A stretch of DNA of 19,324 bases. Source: Acidobacteriota bacterium (GTDB lineage: Bacteria; Acidobacteriota; Terriglobia; Terriglobales; Acidobacteriaceae). Position numbers and translations under genes: made by a program. The stretch is from positions 1 to 19,324 of the forward strand of contig JAJYZK010000011.1 of NCBI GenBank assembly GCA_021799945.1. The letters run 5' to 3'. The notes under the pieces are model-generated. The model did no database searches. It was not told the DNA's origin and saw only the letters and a program-made list of their open reading frames with translations. Within the stretch, counting starts at the first letter, position 1; every line of letters begins with the position of its first letter. Shown one piece after another: positions 1-6,579 of this stretch.

Positions 1-1575
1 ATGATCCGCATTCATAAGATTCGCGGCCGCAAAATCGAGGACTTCCATACCCAATGGGCCATCCAGATGAACGACACCCACCCCTCGGTGGGAGTCGCCG
101 AGTTGATGCGCCTGCTGGTGGACGTCCATGGCATGGATTGGGAGCCGGCCTGGGAGATTACCTGCGACAGCTTCGGTTTCACCAACCACACTCTGCTGAG
201 CGAAGCCCTCGAACGCTGGCCTCTGAGGCTGTTCGGCAGGCTTCTCCCGCGCCATCTGGAGATCATTTTCGAGATCAACCGGCGGTTCCTTCAGGATGTT
301 GCTGCGCAATATCCCGGTGACGGCGCCAAGCTGGCTCGCGTGTCTCTCATTGATGAAACGGGAGAACGATATGTCCGCATGGCTCATCTGGCCGCGGTGG
401 GCAGCCACGCCATCAACGGCGTTTCGGCGTTGCATACCCATTTGCTGGAGCAGGATCTCTTTCGCGACTTCTACGGCCTGTGGCCCGAGCGCTTCAGCAA
501 CAAGACCAATGGCGTCACCCCAAGGCGCTGGCTCCTGCTGAGCAATCCACGGCTCTCCGCTCTCATCGAGGAAGCCATCGGCTCCGGCTGGAAAAGCGAT
601 CTGAACGAACTGCGCCAGCTGGCAGGCCACGCGGAGGATCCCGCCTTCCGCGAACGCTGGAGAGCCACCCGGCAGGCGGTAAAGACGGATCTGGCGCAAT
701 ACATCTCCGGCGCACTGGGACTCGAGGTCGATCCGGCCTCCATGTTCGATATTCAGGTCAAGCGGATGCACGAGTACAAGCGGCAGCATCTGGCCGTGCT
801 CCACTTGATCACTCTCTACCATCGCCTCCGCGACAATCCGCAGCTTTCCATTCCACCCCGCACCTTCATCTTTGGCGGCAAGGCCGCACCCGGGTATCGA
901 ATGGCCAAACTGATCATCAAGCTGATTCACTCTGTAGCGGCATTGGTCAACAACGACCCCGCCATTCGCGGCCTGCTCAAGGTGGTCTTTCCCCCGGACT
1001 ACAACGTGACTCTGGGACAGCGGATCTATCCCGCAGCCGATCTCTCGGAACAGATCTCCACGGCCGGCAAGGAGGCGTCGGGAACGGGATGCATGAAATT
1101 CGCTCTAAACGGGGCGGTGACCATCGGCACGCTGGACGGGGCGAATATCGAGATTCGCGAAGCCGTGGGGGCGGAGAATTTCTTCCTCTTCGGGCTCACC
1201 GCGGAGCGCGTCGCCGAAATCAAGGCCGAAGGTTACGATCCGCGCCGCTACTACGAAGGCCTCCCGGAGCTGCGGAGGGCTCTCGATGCATGGGTCTCCG
1301 GAGCTCTGACCAATGGCGATGGATCGCTATTCCGCCCGCTTTACGACGCGCTCCTCGACCGCGACGAATACATGCTGCTGGCCGATTACCAGGCATACGT
1401 GGATTGCCAGACCCGGGCCGGCGAGGCATTTCTCGACACTCAGCGATGGAACCGCATGTCGATCCTGAATGTGGCGCACATTGGGCCGTTTTCATCCGAC
1501 CGGGCGGTCGCCGAATATTGCAGAGACATCTGGCATACCGGCCCCATCGACCCGGCGGCGGCCCGCCAGGCATAG
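1..1575 (+). CDS. glgP: Glycogen/starch phosphorylase (GT35), 3' part, left end cut by window
   Basis: This is the C-terminal 524 residues of a PLP-dependent glycogen phosphorylase, which releases glucose-1-phosphate from alpha-1,4-glucans in the cytoplasm. The family is usually about 800 residues, so roughly a third is missing to the left. The ATG at base 1 is probably an internal codon, because homology begins almost at once (AIQMNDTHPS, residues 20-29). Family landmarks follow in order: TNHTLLSEALERWP (about 61-74), NKTNGVTPRRW (about 167-177), the QVKRMHEYKRQ segment (about 252-262), GGKAAPGY, and EASGTGCMKF, whose Lys366 is the expected PLP Schiff-base lysine. The C-terminal FSSDRAVAEY segment is also present, and the stop is TAG at 1573-1575. 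The gene converges on the sigma factor gene with 14 bp between them. Family assignment is secure; the physiological substrate (glycogen or maltodextrin) cannot be told from this part. Confidence 0.96.
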   Translation: MIRIHKIRGRKIEDFHTQWAIQMNDTHPSVGVAELMRLLVDVHGMDWEPAWEITCDSFGFTNHTLLSEALERWPLRLFGRLLPRHLEIIFEINRRFLQDVAAQYPGDGAKLARVSLIDETGERYVRMAHLAAVGSHAINGVSALHTHLLEQDLFRDFYGLWPERFSNKTNGVTPRRWLLLSNPRLSALIEEAIGSGWKSDLNELRQLAGHAEDPAFRERWRATRQAVKTDLAQYISGALGLEVDPASMFDIQVKRMHEYKRQHLAVLHLITLYHRLRDNPQLSIPPRTFIFGGKAAPGYRMAKLIIKLIHSVAALVNNDPAIRGLLKVVFPPDYNVTLGQRIYPAADLSEQISTAGKEASGTGCMKFALNGAVTIGTLDGANIEIREAVGAENFFLFGLTAERVAEIKAEGYDPRRYYEGLPELRRALDAWVSGALTNGDGSLFRPLYDALLDRDEYMLLADYQAYVDCQTRAGEAFLDTQRWNRMSILNVAHIGPFSSDRAVAEYCRDIWHTGPIDPAAARQA

Positions 1576-1581
1576 CCGCCT

Positions 1582-1599
1582 GCCGGGGGTCACCCCGCG
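1582..1599. terminator. Short GC hairpin between convergent genes
   Basis: The arms CGGGG (1584-1588) and CCCCG (1593-1597) pair around a GTCA loop between the phosphorylase and sigma factor stops. The stop codon of the sigma gene lies in the loop. There is no T-tract on either strand, so at best it is a weak bidirectional stop or 3'-end stabiliser. Confidence 0.25.
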
Positions 1600-2234
1600 C
1601 CGTTGCAGCCGAGCATCCGCTCCCGCAGGCGGTTGCGAAGCGTCCTTCTCCCCCGCAGCAGCCGGGCCTTAAAGTTGGGCAGATTCAGATGGAGAATTCC
1701 CGCGGCCTCCACGTAGGTGTAGCCCTCCAGGTCGCACAGTCGGACCGCGGACCGGTAGGAACTCTTGAGCCTTCCGATCTCGGAATGCACGATTTCATGG
1801 TACTGACGCCCCACTAGATACTCCTCGCCGCTGTGATGCGATTCCGCGTGTCCGCCGCGGGAGGAGGACTCCCAGTCCGGCGTTACGTCATCCAGCGGGC
1901 ATTCGCGCAGCCAGCAGGGTCGGCGCAGCCTGCTGATGGCCACATTGCTCACGATGGCGTACACCCAGGTATCGAGTCGGGAATCGCCGCGGAAGCTATG
2001 CAGCTTCAACAGCGCCCGCAGGGCGGCATCCTGCAGCACATCCTCCGCCTCCGCCTGATTGCGGGTGATTCTGAGCGCAACCCGCAATAGCCGGCTGCGG
2101 TCGCGCTCGAAGAGCCGGATCAGCGCCTGATAGTGCCGGTTCTCCGTCTCCAATGGCGCCTCCGGCCGCCGGCTCTCCACGAAGCTCTCTGCAATCGAAT
2201 CCTGAATTGAAACTTCTGCAATCGAATCTGGCAT
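1590..2234 (-). CDS. ECF (extracytoplasmic function) RNA polymerase sigma factor
   Basis: This is a 214-residue sigma-70 family protein with only regions 2 and 4, the ECF layout. Region 2 (about 38-105) carries AEDVLQD at 63-69 and FRGDSRLDTWVY, the segment that melts and reads the -10 element. Region 4 (about 155-210) carries IGRLKSSYRSAVRLCDLEGYTY followed by a helix-turn-helix. In the recognition helix, LNLPNFKARLLRGRR replaces the commoner 'PxGTVKSRLxRAR', so the -35 preference may be unusual. I chose the ATG at 2234, preceded by GGAAAGGGCAGG. Starts at 2309 and 2336 in the same frame would add a weakly convincing Ala/Gly-rich leader. The gene follows a small membrane-protein gene on the same strand. 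No zinc-finger or other recognisable anti-sigma factor adjoins it, so how it is controlled is not visible. Confidence 0.93.
   Translation of the reverse strand: MPDSIAEVSIQDSIAESFVESRRPEAPLETENRHYQALIRLFERDRSRLLRVALRITRNQAEAEDVLQDAALRALLKLHSFRGDSRLDTWVYAIVSNVAISRLRRPCWLRECPLDDVTPDWESSSRGGHAESHHSGEEYLVGRQYHEIVHSEIGRLKSSYRSAVRLCDLEGYTYVEAAGILHLNLPNFKARLLRGRRTLRNRLRERMLGCNGAG
2188..2228 (-). repeat. 14-bp in-frame direct repeat at the sigma factor N-terminus
   Basis: The sequence tctgcaatcgaatc occurs at 2188-2201 and again at 2215-2228, exactly 27 bp apart. Read on the minus strand it gives DSIAE twice at a nine-residue period just after the chosen start. It lies outside conserved region 2 and may be a small slippage duplication or a non-coding signal if the true start is further downstream. 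Confidence 0.6.
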
Positions 2235-2385
2235 CCTGCCCTTTCCGTGAGTCTCGCCTGTGGCCCTTGCAATTTCGTCGGCGGCTTTGCGCTCCGCCGC
2301 GGAGCCCATCCCGCCACCGCACCGGCCCGCTTGCATGGCGGATCCCGGGTAGGTCCGCTCCGCCGCCGGATTTCACTACCGGTTG

Positions 2386-2874
2386 TCAGGCGACCTCAGA
2401 GCGGATCGTTTCGCGCTTCAATGCATAGATTGCATGAGCATTCACCACTTCATCCGTGGCCTCGATCCTCGAGATTGCGGTCAGATCCACTTCACCGCAA
2501 AGGATGACGCAGCGATCGGGCGGTATCTCTCGCAGCGCCCGCACCAGCTCGCCGGGCTGGGCAAAAAGCGCCGGAGCCCCGGGAAACGGCGGAGCGCTCC
2601 GCTTTCCCGTCTTCTGAACCGAGACGAATACGGGGTTGCCGGGCATTAGGCTTTCGCATTCCTTCACCGATATCCACGGAATCTCTCGTCGCGGCAAAAC
2701 CACAACTTCATAATCCGCGTTTGCCCTGGCATGGAGCAGAACCCGATTGGAATGCGGCGGCCGGCTCCCGAGCTTCGGATCGGCCGGGCTTCTCCTCCGT
2801 CCGCTAACGCCTTCCCACGCTGCAAAAAGTCCGGCAGGTACCGCAATGCCTGCAAGAATACAAAAAAACACCAT
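2386..2874 (-). CDS. Small single-helix membrane protein of unknown function
   Basis: I do not recognise this 162-residue protein with confidence. It opens with a hydrophobic helix (about residues 2-20, FFCILAGIAVPAGLFAAW). A basic, Ser/Pro-rich linker follows, then an alpha/beta domain containing EVVVLPRREIPW, GNPVFVSVQKTG and CVILCGEVDLT. The order of one N-terminal helix, then a beta strand 'VFVSV', a helix 'ELVRALREI' and a strand 'CVILCGEVD' faintly resembles ExbD/TolR periplasmic domains, but the conserved ExbD transmembrane Asp region is not evident. That is only a suggestion. The ATG is preceded by GAGG at a usable distance. The gene lies upstream of the ECF sigma gene on the same strand with about 150 bp between, so co-transcription is possible. 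A role as membrane partner of the sigma factor is untested inference. Confidence 0.6.
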   Translation of the reverse strand: MVFFCILAGIAVPAGLFAAWEGVSGRRRSPADPKLGSRPPHSNRVLLHARANADYEVVVLPRREIPWISVKECESLMPGNPVFVSVQKTGKRSAPPFPGAPALFAQPGELVRALREIPPDRCVILCGEVDLTAISRIEATDEVVNAHAIYALKRETIRSEVA

Positions 2875-3332
2875 GAAGCTACCTCAAGATCCCTACTAAC
2901 GGAAAGGCTGACGGCAACGCCCCGAGGATGAGCGCTGAGCGCCTTGCGCATCCTTCATCTTCGTCGAGGGCCGGAATCGCAGCCCGAATCGCCCGGTCGT
3001 CAACTGGTTAGACGTCAGCGTCTCGAACCTGTCGTAAGTCATTGCATGCATTTGAATTGATGGCCATTCAACGGCCCGGAAACCGGCGGAGAGAGCTTAT
3101 TGAATCGCTCATAAATTTTTATGCTGGGCGTTGAACGGCGAATCACCCGGCTCGATGAGCCGGCCGCATCGGCGTTGCGCGACCGAGCATTGGCTCCCCC
3201 GCGCGGCACTAGGAGCGCGCCGTCCGTTCCGGTTGCGCCCGACCCCCTCAGTCCAATGGAACAAACGGTGGTTTTCCAATGCTGGCGCGCCGCTTTCGCC
3301 GGAGACTTTACTCCATTCTCCTGTGGTAATGT
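2875..3332. other. Divergent intergenic region before the ArsR operon
   Basis: No convincing gene lies in these 458 bases; the short open frames here have no domain-like composition. The region should hold promoters for the membrane-protein/sigma pair (leftward) and for the ArsR operon (rightward). Visible structure includes an AT-rich patch with a palindrome (3110-3123), a perfect 7-bp hairpin (3147-3163), and a 15-mer at 3285-3299 that recurs inside the ArsR gene at 3396-3410. No consensus -35/-10 pair stands out. Confidence 0.5.
3110..3163. promoter_or_regulatory. Two inverted repeats upstream of the ArsR gene, possible operators
   Basis: CATAAA-TT-TTTATG (3110-3123) is a perfect AT-rich palindrome in an otherwise GC-rich region, the kind of site ArsR-family dimers often bind. 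It is followed by CCGGCTC-GAT-GAGCCGG (3147-3163), a perfect 7-bp stem with a 3-base loop. They lie about 170-220 bp before the ArsR start, which is rather far for an autorepressor site unless the transcript has a long leader. Function is inferred from position and symmetry only. Confidence 0.3.
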
Positions 3333-3707
3333 ATGCAAATCATGGCGAAGCGGCTGACCGGTCTCGGGATGAGCGGCAAAATGCTGGAGTTGGTTGCGCG
3401 CCGCTTTCGCACGCTCGGCGAGCCCTTCCGATTGCGCCTTCTACAGGAGCTGGAATCCGGTGAGCGGCCGGTCGGCGAGCTGGTGGAGGCCCTCGACGGG
3501 AATCAGCCCAACGTCTCCAAGCATCTTCAGATCCTGTTCAGCGCCGGCTTGGTCAGCCGCCGCCGCGAGGGAACGTCCATTCTGTACGCCATTGCCGATC
3601 CCATGGTCTTCCAGTTGTGCGCCCTGGTATGCGCACGGGAAGAAGCAAGAAGCCGCCGAGACCTGGAGCAGACGACCGGGATGTCGACTGGGCAGGGCAG
3701 GCATTGA
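3333..3707 (+). CDS. ArsR-family winged-helix repressor, candidate persulfide or metal sensor
   Basis: This 124-residue protein is an ArsR/SmtB-type DNA-binding repressor. FRTLGEPFRLRLLQEL (25-40) starts the fold. The recognition helix region is NQPNVSKHLQILFSAGLV (57-74), and the wing is RRREGTSILYAI (76-87). The last helix contains Cys96 and Cys100 (LCALVC), the only cysteines in the protein. BigR/SqrR persulfide sensors instead pair a Cys in an early helix with one in the last helix, so the sensing chemistry here may differ. The gene ends in TGATG, where the last base of its stop starts the following persulfide-dioxygenase-like gene, indicating translational coupling and probably regulation of that enzyme. 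Starts at 3333, 3342 and 3369 are all possible; none has a clear ribosome-binding site. The C-terminal 20 residues look disordered. Confidence 0.9.
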   Translation: MQIMAKRLTGLGMSGKMLELVARRFRTLGEPFRLRLLQELESGERPVGELVEALDGNQPNVSKHLQILFSAGLVSRRREGTSILYAIADPMVFQLCALVCAREEARSRRDLEQTTGMSTGQGRH

Positions 3708-5086
3708 TGAAGATCCGGCAATTTGAAGTCCCCGGCCTGGCGCAGTATTCCTACGTCGTCTCCTCGAATGGCGAGGCCGTCGTAATCGACCCCATGCGCG
3801 ACGTGGAGCGCTATCTCGGCTACGCGGCTCGGCATCGATTGCGGATTGCGCTGGTGACGGAAACCCATATCCATGCGGATTTCGCCTCCGGCGCCCGCGC
3901 TCTGGCCGAAGCCGCCGGGGCCGAACTGGCTCTGAGCGCCTACGATGACGGAGAACGATACCGGTACGGTATGCCGCATCGCCGGTTGCGCGAAGGGGAG
4001 GAAGCGGCGATCGGCAGGCTCCATCTGCGCGCCCGGCACACGCCCGGCCACACGCCGGAGCACCTGAGCTTCCTGCTCTTCGACAACGCCCGCAGCGTCT
4101 CCGAGCCGGCCGCTCTCTTCACCGGAGACTTCCTGTTCGCCGGTTCTCTGGGTAGACCCGACCTCTTAGGAGAAGAGGAAAAACAGCGCCTTGCTCGCGA
4201 TCTTTATCAAAGCCTGCACAGCCGGATTGCCTCCCTGCCCGATGGCCTGCAGATCTATCCCGGACACGGCGCGGGATCTCTCTGCGGTTCGGGAATGAGC
4301 GAGCGCGCCGACAGCACGCTTGGATATGAACGCGCCACGCAGCCTCTGTTCCGGCTGACGGAGGAGGCGTTCGTCAAGGAGGTGCTGGACAGCGTGCCGC
4401 CGATGCCGGCCTACTACCCCCGGATGAAGTCGCTCAACAGCGAAGGAGCGCCGCTTGCCTCGCCGCTTGCGGGAGAGCGCCCGCTGACCGCGGCCGAAGT
4501 CGCGCGTCGAGCCGCCGAAGGCTCCATCGTTCTGGACCTGCGCTCCTCCGTGGCCTTCGGCGGAGCGCATATTCCGGGCGCCATCAACATCGGCGCCGGT
4601 CAAAATCTTTCGCTATGGGCCGGATGGCTGCTCGACCCGTCGCGGGGAATCATTCTGGTCGGCGACCACGACAACCTCGAGAAGCCCCGACGCGCTCTGC
4701 TCCGGGTTGGCCTGGATCGCCTGGAGGGCTACCTGGCGCGAGGCATGACGGCCTGGATCGAGGACGGCCGCGACTTTTCCCGGACGCCTCAGGTGGCAAC
4801 CGGCGAAGTGCTCAGCCGCAACGATGGCGCCCTGGTGCTCGATGTCCGCAGCGCGCAAGAATGGGAGGCCGGGCACATCGAGGGGGCCCAGCACCTCATG
4901 CTGGGCGAACTGCCGAACCGCCTGCATCTTGCGCCGCGCAACCGGCCGTTGGTGACGGTCTGTGGCAGCGGCTACCGCTCGAGCATCGCCGCCAGCCTGC
5001 TCGCGGCTGCGGGACATCCGCGGGTCAGCAGCATGAACGGGGGCATGGCTGCCTGGTGCGCGCAGCGCCTGCCCCTTGATCAGTGA
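3707..5086 (+). CDS. Metallo-beta-lactamase / double rhodanese protein, persulfide dioxygenase type
   Basis: This 459-residue cytoplasmic enzyme has an ETHE1-like metallo-beta-lactamase domain (about 1-240) followed by two rhodanese domains. Enzymes of this build (CstB, Blh) oxidise persulfides and transfer sulfane sulfur during sulfide detoxification. The metal motif is THIHADF (53-59). His54, His115 (HTPGHTPEH) and Asp141 (TGDFLF) match the mononuclear iron ligands of ETHE1. Phe59 replaces the second-site His, as expected for a one-metal site. GRPDL (149-153) and GH187 are also present. The first rhodanese domain (about 272-365) has no catalytic Cys and is probably structural. The second (about 370-459) has VCGSGYRSS with active-site Cys419. 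The ATG at 3707 overlaps the ArsR stop as TGATG. An in-frame ATG at 3617 would add 30 low-complexity residues inside the ArsR gene and was rejected. Confidence 0.92.
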   Translation: MKIRQFEVPGLAQYSYVVSSNGEAVVIDPMRDVERYLGYAARHRLRIALVTETHIHADFASGARALAEAAGAELALSAYDDGERYRYGMPHRRLREGEEAAIGRLHLRARHTPGHTPEHLSFLLFDNARSVSEPAALFTGDFLFAGSLGRPDLLGEEEKQRLARDLYQSLHSRIASLPDGLQIYPGHGAGSLCGSGMSERADSTLGYERATQPLFRLTEEAFVKEVLDSVPPMPAYYPRMKSLNSEGAPLASPLAGERPLTAAEVARRAAEGSIVLDLRSSVAFGGAHIPGAINIGAGQNLSLWAGWLLDPSRGIILVGDHDNLEKPRRALLRVGLDRLEGYLARGMTAWIEDGRDFSRTPQVATGEVLSRNDGALVLDVRSAQEWEAGHIEGAQHLMLGELPNRLHLAPRNRPLVTVCGSGYRSSIAASLLAAAGHPRVSSMNGGMAAWCAQRLPLDQ

Positions 5087-5102
5087 TTCGGAGCCGTGAT
5101 TT

Positions 5103-5117
5103 GGCGGTGCGGCCGCC
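5103..5117. terminator. GC hairpin between convergent genes
   Basis: GGCGG (5103-5107) and CCGCC (5113-5117) pair around a 5-base loop in the 71-bp gap between the persulfide dioxygenase-like gene and the binding-protein gene. No T-tract follows on either strand, so it is only a weak terminator candidate. Confidence 0.25.
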
Positions 5118-5157
5118 GATCGCCGCGACGCCCCCGTTTGAGCGAGCCCACTCGCGG

Positions 5158-6162
5158 TTACATGCCTTGGCGGTTTCGCGAGGCCTTCCGCGCCCGCAGA
5201 TAGAAATCCACGTTGGATGCATCCACCACCGACACGCCCGTATCCACGAACGCAGGCACCGGCGCAAAGGGATCGACCGCATAGTTCGTTGCCGGCGAAC
5301 CGATCGGATAGTGATGCAGCTCATCGAGGGCCTTGACCCCCACATAGGCCATCGTGAATGGCTTCTGCGCAATGGTCGCGGCGATTTCCCCGCTCTTCAC
5401 CATGTCCAGAGTATCCTGGTCCACATCCATGGCGACAATGACCCGATCCTTTGTGTTATTGCGCCGGAACACTTCGGCAACTTCCTTGCCCGCGGACGCC
5501 TCCAGACAAACGAAACCGTCGATTTTGTCTTTCCCGGTGCGGGCCAGGTACTCTTCGGTTTTGTCGAAGGCCACAGCGCCCTGCCCGCGGATATCGACGA
5601 TCGCCGCGACGTTCACGCCAGGCGAGTTGGATAAGGCGTCCTCGTATCCTTTCAGTCTCTCGTCGAGATTCGGCTGTCCGGGCATGGTGAAGAAGACGAC
5701 GTTCCCCTTTCCACCCAGCCGGCGGACCAACTCTTGTCCCCCGAGACGGCCGACCTCCGTGTTATTGGTTCCTATGAAGTACAACCGCCGACTGTGGGGA
5801 GCGTCGGAGTCCAGTGTGATCACAGGAATTCCGGCGGCGACTGCGGAATCGATTGCCGGCCGCATCAGCTTCTCATCCGCGACGGACACCAGGATCCCGT
5901 CCGGTTTCAGCGCGACCACGTTGCGGAACTCCTGTACCTCCGCCTGCGCATCGTAGTCCTCTGGCCCGCGAAGATCGGCGTGCACGCCATACTCCGCGCC
6001 GGCTTGCGCCAGACCGTCCGCCGCGGACTGCCAATAGTCCAGTCGTGTATTCGTCGTGACCAGGTAGTAGTGCTCCGCGCTGCTGTGACGCTCGCAGCCG
6101 GCGACCAGCGGTAGAAGGGCCGCCCCTAGCATGGCGCCAATAGATCTGCCGGTAAGTTTCAT
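5158..6162 (-). CDS. Sugar-binding periplasmic lipoprotein (RbsB-like, peripla_BP_4)
   Basis: This 334-residue protein has a lipoprotein signal: MKLTGRS, then a hydrophobic stretch ending LLPLVAGC with lipidated Cys23. It belongs to the ribose/galactose-type substrate-binding family. Landmarks are YWQSAADGLAQAG near the first lobe, DAQAEVQEF, KPDGILVSVAD, AAGIPVITLDSDAPHSRRLYFIGTNN, GKGNVVFFTMPGQPNLDERLKGYEDAL, and IVAMDVDQDTLDMVKSGEIAATIAQKP. These sit in the order expected for a two-lobed fold closing on a sugar. I chose the ATG at 6162 because GAGGTGG precedes it and it gives a clean signal peptide. No ABC permease or ATPase gene lies in the window. It sits downstream of a TonB-dependent receptor on the same strand, so it may feed a distant transporter or serve a sensor. 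Confidence 0.93.
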   Translation of the reverse strand: MKLTGRSIGAMLGAALLPLVAGCERHSSAEHYYLVTTNTRLDYWQSAADGLAQAGAEYGVHADLRGPEDYDAQAEVQEFRNVVALKPDGILVSVADEKLMRPAIDSAVAAGIPVITLDSDAPHSRRLYFIGTNNTEVGRLGGQELVRRLGGKGNVVFFTMPGQPNLDERLKGYEDALSNSPGVNVAAIVDIRGQGAVAFDKTEEYLARTGKDKIDGFVCLEASAGKEVAEVFRRNNTKDRVIVAMDVDQDTLDMVKSGEIAATIAQKPFTMAYVGVKALDELHHYPIGSPATNYAVDPFAPVPAFVDTGVSVVDASNVDFYLRARKASRNRQGM

Positions 6163-6235
6163 AGTCCACCTCGCGCGTCTCCGGCATTCACGCGGAAAAG
6201 GAGACCCTGCGACGCCGGCCACGCATCACCGCAGC

Positions 6236-6282
6236 ATCTTACTCCCCAATCCCGGTACTTTGTCACGGGCGCTTTGTCACGG
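6236..6282 (-). promoter_or_regulatory. Tandem direct repeat, putative promoter/operator of the binding-protein gene
   Basis: On the minus strand CCGTGACAAAG occurs twice, at 6282-6272 and 6268-6258, a 14-bp period. Each copy contains GTGACA, a one-base variant of the -35 consensus. TAAGAT at 6241-6236 could be a -10 element, 19 bp after the nearer copy. The repeats lie about 95-120 bp before the start codon. They could be a promoter, a direct-repeat activator site, or both. Confidence 0.35.
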
Positions 6283-6528
6283 AAGGATACTTTGGCCTTG
6301 TGCGGCAGAGTAGAGGGCGGCCGCGGGCTGCGCGGTGGGGAGGGAGTGGCGCGGGGCGGCGGACATCTGCTCGGCTAGAGTTGTAGCCGGCCGGCAAGCG
6401 GGATCGGATGCCGAAGGCCAGGCCTGCGAGAGCGCGTCGGCCGGCCCCGGAACGCGGTGGGGTGCGGCGCGTCGCAGGTTCGGTTTGGCCACGAACGGCG
6501 CCGGATTCCGCCGCGGCCGTTCTTTACG

Positions 6529-6559
6529 AAAAGCCGCGCCTGGCCCCCGCGGCCGGCGC
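6529..6559 (-). terminator. Rho-independent terminator of the TonB receptor gene
   Basis: Read on the minus strand, GCGCCGGCC (6559-6551) pairs with GGCC-A-GGCGC (6545-6536), one base bulged, around a 5-base GC-rich loop. It is followed by GGCTTTT. It begins about 20 bases after the receptor stop codon, the expected place. The T-run is short, so efficiency is uncertain. Confidence 0.5.
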
Positions 6560-6579
6560 AGAGCGGAAGTGAAACCGCC

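Larger units (their letters stand above)
6163..6579. other. Intergenic region between the TonB receptor and binding-protein genes
   Basis: I see no gene in these 417 bases. The right part holds a terminator-like hairpin for the receptor gene (6529-6559). The left part holds a tandem direct repeat (6258-6282) upstream of the binding-protein gene. The middle (about 6300-6525) is very GC-rich and otherwise featureless. Confidence 0.5.

Noticed and set aside
480..1817. 445-codon open frame overlapping glycogen phosphorylase in another frame
   Set aside because: Its translation is Arg/Gln/Pro-rich low complexity, while the phosphorylase frame matches its family along the whole length.
2985..3045. 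tRNA-like D-arm (CAACTGGTTAGA) in the intergenic region
   Set aside because: No acceptor stem, anticodon arm or T-arm can be drawn in the same orientation. TCGAACCT nearby is the reverse of a T-loop motif.
3039..3338. 99-codon minus-strand open frame before the ArsR gene
   Set aside because: Low-complexity Ser/Arg/Gly composition, no ribosome-binding site and overlap with the likely ArsR promoter region.
3617..3706. Upstream ATG for the persulfide dioxygenase-like protein
   Set aside because: It would add 30 low-complexity residues encoded within the ArsR gene. The TGATG start at 3707 gives the family's normal N-terminus.
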